From Spirochaetaceae bacterium (lineage in GTDB: Bacteria > Spirochaetota > Spirochaetia > Treponematales > Breznakiellaceae): a stretch of 7,085 bases of DNA. Made by a program: the position numbers and the translations under genes. Each line of letters starts with the position of its first letter. The stretch's first letter is position 1. The stretch lies in contig JAIRMO010000156.1 of the NCBI GenBank assembly GCA_031258625.1, forward strand, positions 1 through 7,085, written 5' to 3'. The notes under the pieces were generated by a model. The model was not told where the DNA came from. It made no database searches and worked only from the letters and a program-made list of their open reading frames with translations. Below, piece after piece: positions 1 through 5,529 of the stretch.

Positions 1-33
1 GCTCTTCCTTTGACCCCGTCCGCTTCCTGCCAT
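1..33 (-). CDS. Possible 5' end of a leftward gene, cut by the window edge
   Basis: A minus-strand frame is open from an ATG at 117 to the window edge, with a second in-frame ATG at 33. The ATG at 33 is preceded by GAGAGGGG (37-44), a passable ribosome-binding site. The ATG at 117 has none. From 33 the frame starts MAGSGRGQRKS, which is too short to recognise. The only support is position: a good leftward promoter (160-189) lies upstream and would give a leader of roughly 120 bases. It could equally be non-coding leader. No function is proposed. Confidence 0.2.
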   Translation of the reverse strand, partial: MAGSGRGQRKS

Positions 34-159
34 TCGCCCCTCTCGGAACACCGGCTCACCGCAAACGGAATCTTCCCTCCCCTTCCCTGTATTGCCAAAT
101 ATCTCCGCCGCCCCCATTCGGAGGACCGCGTCCTGCACCCGTTTTTTGACGGTTCGCAA

Positions 160-189
160 ACTATACTATACCTTTCCCCTTACTGTCAA
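160..189 (-). promoter_or_regulatory. Sigma70-type promoter, leftward (P1)
   Basis: On the minus strand a perfect -35 box TTGACA (184-189) is followed by an 18-base spacer and the -10 box TATAGT (160-165, five of six consensus bases). The start point would be near 152-154, and transcription would run off the left edge. It lies downstream of the last gene of the central unit, so it probably serves the next leftward gene or a small RNA. This is a sequence match only. Confidence 0.6.
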
Positions 190-231
190 GAACCTGAGCT
201 GCTTTTTTACGTTAATTTAAAAAAACTCGCT

Positions 232-258
232 GTTTCTTTCTCAGGGCGTGAAAGAAAC
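232..258 (-). repeat. Perfect 9-bp inverted repeat overlapping a -10 box
   Basis: The arms GTTTCTTTC (232-240) and GAAAGAAAC (250-258) are perfectly complementary around a 9-base centre. On the minus strand the repeat begins inside the -10 box of P2 (257-262) and extends over its predicted start point. Six bases beyond it is a run of seven T (minus strand, 219-225). Two readings are possible: an operator at the start of P2, or a weak A/T-rich intrinsic terminator for the 418-5529 transcription unit. The gap before the T-run and the low-GC stem weaken the terminator reading. Confidence 0.5.
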
Positions 259-285
259 CATACTACACTTTAAAAACAATTGCAA
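257..285 (-). promoter_or_regulatory. Sigma70-type promoter, leftward (P2)
   Basis: On the minus strand TTGCAA (280-285), a 17-base spacer and TATGGT (257-262) form a reasonable sigma70 promoter. Upstream, on the same strand, is a long A-rich stretch (290-314) that resembles an UP element. The -10 box sits in the 9-mer TAGTATGGT (257-265), which also occurs at 369-377. The start point would fall at about 250, inside the inverted repeat. This is a sequence match only. Confidence 0.45.
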
Positions 286-417
286 GCCCTTTTTGTATTT
301 TTTTTTATTTTTTTGCAATAAATTTATTCCCCGCCCCGCGAACCGGTAAGCGCCTTCTTGGGTTTAATACCATACTATCGAGAATTTTTCGGAACCCGGT
401 TGGTTTTAGGGAAGCCT
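286..417. other. Gene-free A/T-tract region downstream of the 127-residue gene
   Basis: This stretch follows the stop codon of the 418-801 gene. On the plus strand it holds T-runs of up to ten bases (290-314), the 12-bp perfect palindrome AATAAATTTATT (317-328), and a G/C-rich patch (329-350). TTGCAA occurs on both sides of the T-tract (280-285 and 313-318). On the minus strand the tract is A-rich, so it cannot be the U-run of a terminator for the leftward genes. I see no GC-rich hairpin that would make it a plus-strand terminator either. Intrinsic DNA bending or UP-element activity for P2 is plausible. Confidence 0.4.
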
Positions 418-801
418 CTATCCTTTTCGGTCCTGCAGTTCCCGTTCCCGTTTTTCTATTGCCTCCTTAACCAAGGTGATTTCGGCAAGAACCGCCTTAA
501 TCGCCGGAGTTTCGGAGGTAATGCCGGGGCTTTCGTGTTCCACCAGGGCGCTATAGACTTCGGTTCCCAAGCGGCCGATTAATTTTTGAGCCTGCCCCTC
601 AAGCTGCTTTATTTCCACCTTTAAAACCGTGGTTTCTCCGATGTCCTGGGCCTTGGCGCCGGCTTTTTGCAGGAGATCCTTAGAGGCCTTATACCCCTTT
701 TCTCCCAAATCCTGAGCTTTAGCCCCGGCTTTGGACGCCAAGTCCTTTGAAACCTGGGCACCGGTCTCAAAAAAGCTCTTCATTCTGTCGCTAAATGCCA
801 T
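418..801 (-). CDS. 127-residue helical protein with two 22-residue amphipathic repeats
   Basis: Function unknown. The start at 801 is set by a strong ribosome-binding site, GAGGAGG (806-812), four bases upstream; the in-frame Met at residue 7 has no such site. Residues 18-39 and 40-61 are two copies of a 22-residue unit with the core KAGAKAQD(L/I)GE. This divides into 11-residue steps rich in Lys, Ala and acidic residues, the pattern of amphipathic helices in LEA-like or lipid-surface-binding proteins. Residues 60-127 look like a further helical region, ending in a charged coiled-coil-like tail (EAIEKRERELQDRKG). There is no signal peptide, membrane helix or cysteine, so it is probably cytoplasmic, perhaps peripheral at a membrane. 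It is the last gene of the leftward unit, 45 bases after the phosphatase stop. The sequence is not STAS-like, so I do not propose it as the phosphatase substrate. The coding call is secure; the role is not. Confidence 0.85.
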   Translation of the reverse strand: MAFSDRMKSFFETGAQVSKDLASKAGAKAQDLGEKGYKASKDLLQKAGAKAQDIGETTVLKVEIKQLEGQAQKLIGRLGTEVYSALVEHESPGITSETPAIKAVLAEITLVKEAIEKRERELQDRKG

Positions 802-815
802 ATTTCCTCCTCTAA

Positions 816-846
816 AGCCGTCTTAAAAATCAAATTAAGAGCGGCT
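816..846 (-). other. Stem-loop between the phosphatase gene and the 127-residue gene
   Basis: Starting immediately after the phosphatase stop codon (847-849), the minus-strand RNA can form AGCCG / CGGCT (842-846 with 816-820) and TCTTAA / TTAAGA (835-840 with 821-826). One C (841) is bulged and the loop is 8 bases. The 11-bp stem ends 4 bases before the GAGGAGG ribosome-binding site of the next gene. Only three T follow it, so it is not a strong intrinsic terminator. An RNA-stability element, processing site or partial attenuator that uncouples the two genes fits better. Confidence 0.5.
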
Positions 847-3800
847 CTATTTACGCATGATACCCAGGATAGTCAGATCATCGTACTGATCATCCTCCCT
901 GAGATGAGTATAATACATATACGCGTCATTTCCAGGGTTTTCCCGGCGATCAAAACAATATTCCCGGTATTGGGAAAAATGATCCCGTAAAAACCGATCC
1001 ACCTGCTTGTCCACCAGTACCCGGGCATCTTCCCCATCCCGGGGGTCCCGGTAACAGCGGAACATCTTTTCCACCGAAACCATGGCCATAACGGCCTCTT
1101 CCACCGCTCCTTTACAAAAGGTGAAATCAAACTGTAATTTCTTTTCCCCTTCGGGATTATGGTACTTATACAGGGAATAGACCTCTTTATTCATCACCGC
1201 GTTGATGATGTCCGTGACCCGGGCGCCGCCCATTTCTTCGTTCCCCTGACCTGCCATGTGGTTCCCGTGGGGGGTGTCGTTGGGACCTTCGGTACAGAAG
1301 ATCTCCTTAAAGTCCTGATCCCGAAACCGCCGCTTGGCATCCTCTATACCGTCGGTATAGAGGAACAGAATATCCCCATGGTGGATGGTGAGGGTTTGTA
1401 CGATATATCCGCCCCTGGACTCCACTAAGGCGTTGGGTAACACTCCGATGGCGGGGGTTTCCTTGAGGCTTACGGTTTTCATTTTATATTCCGAGGTATC
1501 GTACCAGTGGATGATATTGTCCCCGGCATTACAAAACCGGACCAGTCCGGTCAGGGAATCAAAAAGGCAGAGGGTAAAGGCGGCGAACCGGTCGTGAAAG
1601 GCCATGGTTCCGATGAATTCGTTGATCTGGTACACCATATCCTCTATGTGGAAGCCCTTTTCGGTGGGCCTCCAGTTTTTAAAATAGTTGAGGAACATGG
1701 TAGCCACCTGGACCATGATCAGCGCCGCGGGGATCCCCTTACCGGCAACATCGCATTTAATAATGGCAAAGTACCGGCCATCCAAATCCAGATAATCAAA
1801 ATAATCCCCCGAAACCCCCTTAGCCCCCTCATAATACCCAAAGAAGCTGACGTTTTCTGTGTCCTTTAGGCCAAAACTCAGTTTATTCCCCTGCCGGTCG
1901 GTTTCCAGGGGGATAAATTTTTTCTGTATTTCCTTACCGATGGAAAGATCCCGGGAAGCCAGGGCGGCCTGTACCAGACCGCGGGTCATATCGTTGATGG
2001 TATTACCCAAAAGGGCGATTTCATCCCTTGAGGTTATCTGAATGTTCACCCCCGCGAGATGGGCCTTATCTTCCGTGTCCCGAATAAGTTCCACATACCC
2101 CAGGAGTTTCTTGATGGGGCGGACGATCAGACCGGAGAGGCTCAGGGCCCCCAGGGTGCCTATGGATAGGGCGGTAAGGGCGACTGCCAGGATGAGTTCC
2201 AGCAGGACCCGCTGCCCCAGGGAGATCTGCGCGATGATTGAATCAATGGAGACTTCCAGCCGTATAAGACCCCGAAAATAGGTATCCTCCGCGCCCTGAC
2301 GGTACATGACGGGCTTAAAAAGAACAAACCGCCGATTTCCCTTTTCTGTAAAATATTCGGTAGAAAACTCCGGCTCGGAACCTATTTCCCGGCTCATTTC
2401 GGCAAGCCTCTCGGTTAACCGGGCGTCCAGGGAATGGGTGGTAACCTGGATATCCGCTATCCGCCGCCGGCTGGCCGTGTCGGTATTGAGGGCCAGGGAA
2501 AGCCCTTCCTGGGTAAGATTGGCAATGCTGGCGGTGAGATCCCCCACTTCCTCCCGGGCCCGCTCGTTTAATTCCCGGACGATCCCTTCCAGCCGGGGGG
2601 AGAGGGCGTCCTGAAGCCGGGAAATACCGGGTTCAAATTCGGCGGTGTCTATCTTGGAGAGAATGTCCGGATCGTTGGTGGCCCAAACATGGTCGTCAAA
2701 TATGGTGGAGCCCGAACCAAAACCGGTGATGGTTACATACCGGGCCTCGGGGATGGCTGCGGATTGGCCCGGAAGAAACCCCAGTTCCAGCACGTTCTCC
2801 GCGGGGAGGAATATCCGGGTGTTGGAGGCAAGGCCCTCTAAAAGTACCACCGACCGGTTCCAAAGCCCCCGGAGCAGGGTTTCTTCCTGGGTTCGGGTCA
2901 TCATATAGTAGAGGGGGGCGGAAACAATCAATACCACCAGAAGTACCAGGGTTACGGTATAGAAAGCGAGTTTTACCCGTAGTCCCACCCCTTGCTTACC
3001 GATTCTTTTTAACCGTTTTTTCTTTTCCAAGGGCATAAGATCTCCTGTCATAAGGGCCGCCGCCTCCATCTGTACGGCGGCACTATCCGCCACAACCGTA
3101 CCAATACCCCGAACCGAACTTACGGATCCTATAGCGCAAAATACCATAATCGCCAGGATCAGGGGAAGGATCATATTGATCACAAACCCGCGGCCCGGGG
3201 ATATGGCCCAAGAGGGCTGCCATACCCGGGAATAATCCCCGTATTTGACGGTACCGATTTTATCCACCAAAACCAGGGGGCCGGTCAAGTAAAGCCCCCG
3301 GCGGGGATGTTCCACCCCTATACGGTAATGACCTTCCAACAGGTTATCAATACCTTCCAGGGCAATTTCCCGATCCGATAGAATTTGAAAATCCCCGGGA
3401 TCAAGAAAGAACTCCCGGTCATAGGGGGGAAGCCCGTCCAAATCGAGGAATATCCGGGTAACGGCGCCGTTTTCGGTAAATCCCCGGCCGATGATCCCGA
3501 GGGAAAGCACCCCCTGGTCGTCTTGCCGGGAATCCACATAACTGACAACCGTATAGGGAACGTATTTATTGGTTCTGAAAAAGATCCGGGAGGGCTCCCC
3601 GATGTTCCCCCCCTCGTCCACTGCGGCCAGGGTAAAACTCCAGACCCCGTTATCCTGATTGGTATAGGAAACGAAGGGAACCGTCCCCAGAATTCGCGGG
3701 GGGGGCGGGGATGCCGGGGGAAAGTGTTTTTGGGCGGCGGCTAAAAAATCTTCCCCCTCCAGGGAACTAAAACGACTCAAAGAGCCGAGGTATTCCAGCT

Positions 3801-5529
3801 TCCAGGTATACCCCGCGATATCCGGTACCGGCGGCGGGGACCAGCCCAGGGAAAAGGTATTGGAGGCCAGGTATCCCCGGTCGTCCGTTGGCGGGGGGGT
3901 AATGTTCACCGCCGGGGGAGGGGTGGTATCCCGGATGTATTCCAGCCTGACCGGGGCGGACCAGTTTCCCGCGTAATCCTGGGCAATAAGGGTAAAATAC
4001 CAGACCCCGTCCCCGCCGACGCTTTCCTCCGCCGACAGATCCGAATCGGCGTGGATCCGAATCTGTTTGAGCGGTTCGGCATCGGGGGATCGGTTCCAAA
4101 CATAGGAAAAACCCCGGATCCCCGAGGGATCATCGGGAAGGTTCCAGGATATCCGTACCCGGTTTCCCCGGGTGTGTTTGCCGGGGATAAAATTTTCGGC
4201 CCTCAGACGGGGCGGGGAAACGGATCGGTCGGGAAACAGGGCGTAAATCCGGTTTATCCCCTGGGCCTTCCCCTGCCAGAACAGGGAGAGCCCGCTCCTG
4301 TCTACCACCGGACGGACGAAAATCGCGGTCCGGCCGGTGCCGCCGGAAAGATCATGGTTTTGCCAAGCCGTCCCTGACTTTTGGGCCAGGAACATCCGAT
4401 TCTCCCCCCGATGGTCCTCAAACCATACCACGGTGATTCCCCCCCCATAGGTGAACGCTATGGGGTTATTACCGGAGGTTTCACCGGCGTTTATCACCTC
4501 CGCGGCCCCGTCGATACCGCCGTCCTCCCGGACAAAGGCGCCGTAGATCCGGGAGGGCCCGGCGGCAAACCGGCGTTCCCATACCAGGTAGAGGCGGCGA
4601 TCCTGAATCGACAAAAAAGGCCGCTGGTTGTCAAAACGATCCGGGGAGGCGGCGGTATTTTGATAGGGGTCCTGAAATCCGGTGATCCGCCGGGGAGCGG
4701 TCCAGGTTAAACCGCGGTCGGAAGTGGCGGTGATAAACAACTGGAATGCGGGACCGTCATCCTCCCCTCCCTCAAAGGATTGAAAAACCACATAATCGGT
4801 GTCATCCCGGGAGGCCATGGTGGGTAAAAAGGTGAGCCTCAGAGAGCCGTCCCTGACCAGGGGCTCAAAGGGAGACCAGATAAAGCCGTCTTCGGACCGG
4901 GCGTAATACAGATCCAGGGATTGTCCTACCCCCCGGCTGATAAAGAGGTAATACCCCCCGCCGGCCCGGGAAAAAATCCGGGGGGCCACGGACGTTTCGG
5001 AACCAAAGTTAAGCCGGATTGTACGGAAGGTTTCGCCCTGATCCTCGGAAATAAGGAGTTCCGTTTCCGTGGAAGAGACCGCCGCCGCAAGGAGTATCCT
5101 GCCCCGGCTGTCCACCGAGGCGCTTAATATAGCCGGCTCAGCCCCCCCATAAACATAGGGCCCTCCTACGGAAGAATAAAACCGCCACTCCCCGCCGGAG
5201 GCTTTAACCGCCAGGGAGACCGTGATAAGTCCGTCTCCGATAGTACCGGAACCGGCGTCGGAAATATCCCGGCTTTCCTGCCAAGCCACCAGGGATACCT
5301 CGCCGTTATAAGCCGCCACGGGAAAACTACCCCTTCCGGGAGAAAAGATCTCCGGATTCTCCCAATAAAAATCCGAAAGGGCGTAAAGACCGGGGGATAA
5401 AAAGAACAGGTCCATGAGGAGGAGGATCAGGGGAAAAAGCCGTATTTTTACGAAGAACCTCGGGGTTTGCCGTGGTAAACCCGGTAAGCCGTCCGTTCCT
5501 TGGGGTATGGAAAACGGCATTCCGGTCAT
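847..5529 (-). CDS. Membrane SpoIIE-family PP2C phosphatase with giant periplasmic sensor region
   Basis: 1560 residues, predicted to dephosphorylate a cytoplasmic phosphoprotein, typically an anti-sigma-factor antagonist. A signal sequence (hydrophobic 31-50, after a long N-region) precedes a beta-propeller-like part (about 55-435) with Asp-boxes SEDQGETF (161-168) and TSDRGLTW (269-276) and a degenerate one near 211-218. Next come two fibronectin/Ig-like modules (about 440-540 and 541-655), sharing GVW-FTL-A-D--GN, and an IPT/TIG-like module (656-756). Transmembrane helices lie at about 783-803, 853-876 and 1108-1136. The basic loop EKKKRLKRIGK between the first two is cytoplasmic, and 877-1107 is a second periplasmic sensor with a coiled-coil-like part. 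HAMP is about 1130-1190. Phosphatase motifs are GVSGDYFDY (D1242), DVAGKG (D1260), YTDG (D1393) and DDLT (D1550, D1551), so the metal-binding acids look intact. About 155 residues separate YTDG from DDLT, more than usual. The ATG overlaps the upstream stop (ATGA), and no strong ribosome-binding site is visible, which suggests translational coupling. Confidence 0.93.
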   Translation of the reverse strand: MTGMPFSIPQGTDGLPGLPRQTPRFFVKIRLFPLILLLMDLFFLSPGLYALSDFYWENPEIFSPGRGSFPVAAYNGEVSLVAWQESRDISDAGSGTIGDGLITVSLAVKASGGEWRFYSSVGGPYVYGGAEPAILSASVDSRGRILLAAAVSSTETELLISEDQGETFRTIRLNFGSETSVAPRIFSRAGGGYYLFISRGVGQSLDLYYARSEDGFIWSPFEPLVRDGSLRLTFLPTMASRDDTDYVVFQSFEGGEDDGPAFQLFITATSDRGLTWTAPRRITGFQDPYQNTAASPDRFDNQRPFLSIQDRRLYLVWERRFAAGPSRIYGAFVREDGGIDGAAEVINAGETSGNNPIAFTYGGGITVVWFEDHRGENRMFLAQKSGTAWQNHDLSGGTGRTAIFVRPVVDRSGLSLFWQGKAQGINRIYALFPDRSVSPPRLRAENFIPGKHTRGNRVRISWNLPDDPSGIRGFSYVWNRSPDAEPLKQIRIHADSDLSAEESVGGDGVWYFTLIAQDYAGNWSAPVRLEYIRDTTPPPAVNITPPPTDDRGYLASNTFSLGWSPPPVPDIAGYTWKLEYLGSLSRFSSLEGEDFLAAAQKHFPPASPPPPRILGTVPFVSYTNQDNGVWSFTLAAVDEGGNIGEPSRIFFRTNKYVPYTVVSYVDSRQDDQGVLSLGIIGRGFTENGAVTRIFLDLDGLPPYDREFFLDPGDFQILSDREIALEGIDNLLEGHYRIGVEHPRRGLYLTGPLVLVDKIGTVKYGDYSRVWQPSWAISPGRGFVINMILPLILAIMVFCAIGSVSSVRGIGTVVADSAAVQMEAAALMTGDLMPLEKKKRLKRIGKQGVGLRVKLAFYTVTLVLLVVLIVSAPLYYMMTRTQEETLLRGLWNRSVVLLEGLASNTRIFLPAENVLELGFLPGQSAAIPEARYVTITGFGSGSTIFDDHVWATNDPDILSKIDTAEFEPGISRLQDALSPRLEGIVRELNERAREEVGDLTASIANLTQEGLSLALNTDTASRRRIADIQVTTHSLDARLTERLAEMSREIGSEPEFSTEYFTEKGNRRFVLFKPVMYRQGAEDTYFRGLIRLEVSIDSIIAQISLGQRVLLELILAVALTALSIGTLGALSLSGLIVRPIKKLLGYVELIRDTEDKAHLAGVNIQITSRDEIALLGNTINDMTRGLVQAALASRDLSIGKEIQKKFIPLETDRQGNKLSFGLKDTENVSFFGYYEGAKGVSGDYFDYLDLDGRYFAIIKCDVAGKGIPAALIMVQVATMFLNYFKNWRPTEKGFHIEDMVYQINEFIGTMAFHDRFAAFTLCLFDSLTGLVRFCNAGDNIIHWYDTSEYKMKTVSLKETPAIGVLPNALVESRGGYIVQTLTIHHGDILFLYTDGIEDAKRRFRDQDFKEIFCTEGPNDTPHGNHMAGQGNEEMGGARVTDIINAVMNKEVYSLYKYHNPEGEKKLQFDFTFCKGAVEEAVMAMVSVEKMFRCYRDPRDGEDARVLVDKQVDRFLRDHFSQYREYCFDRRENPGNDAYMYYTHLREDDQYDDLTILGIMRK

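Noticed and set aside
10..273. An 87-codon plus-strand frame at the left end
   Set aside because: It has no ribosome-binding site, its composition is unlike protein, and it runs antisense through two minus-strand promoters and the inverted repeat.
286..330. The T-tract as a terminator of the central gene unit
   Set aside because: The T-run is on the plus strand, whereas the genes are read on the minus strand. No GC-rich hairpin precedes it on the plus strand.
358..582. A 74-codon plus-strand frame opposite the 127-residue gene
   Set aside because: It lies antisense to a well-supported gene with a strong ribosome-binding site and shows no recognisable feature.
418..801. The 127-residue protein as an anti-sigma-factor antagonist (STAS) substrate
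   Set aside because: It appears almost wholly helical with 11-residue repeats and lacks the alternating beta/alpha pattern and the conserved D-S phosphorylation motif of STAS proteins.
3385..4710. Long plus-strand frames antisense to the phosphatase gene (for example 3385-3744, 4051-4377, 4381-4710)
   Set aside because: They are mirror frames of a GC-rich coding region, rich in Gly/Pro, without ribosome-binding sites. The minus frame has clear domains throughout.
4225..5367. An active sialidase in the N-terminal region
   Set aside because: Asp-boxes are structural. I could not see the arginine triad and catalytic Tyr/Glu arrangement of sialidases, so only a propeller-like fold is claimed.
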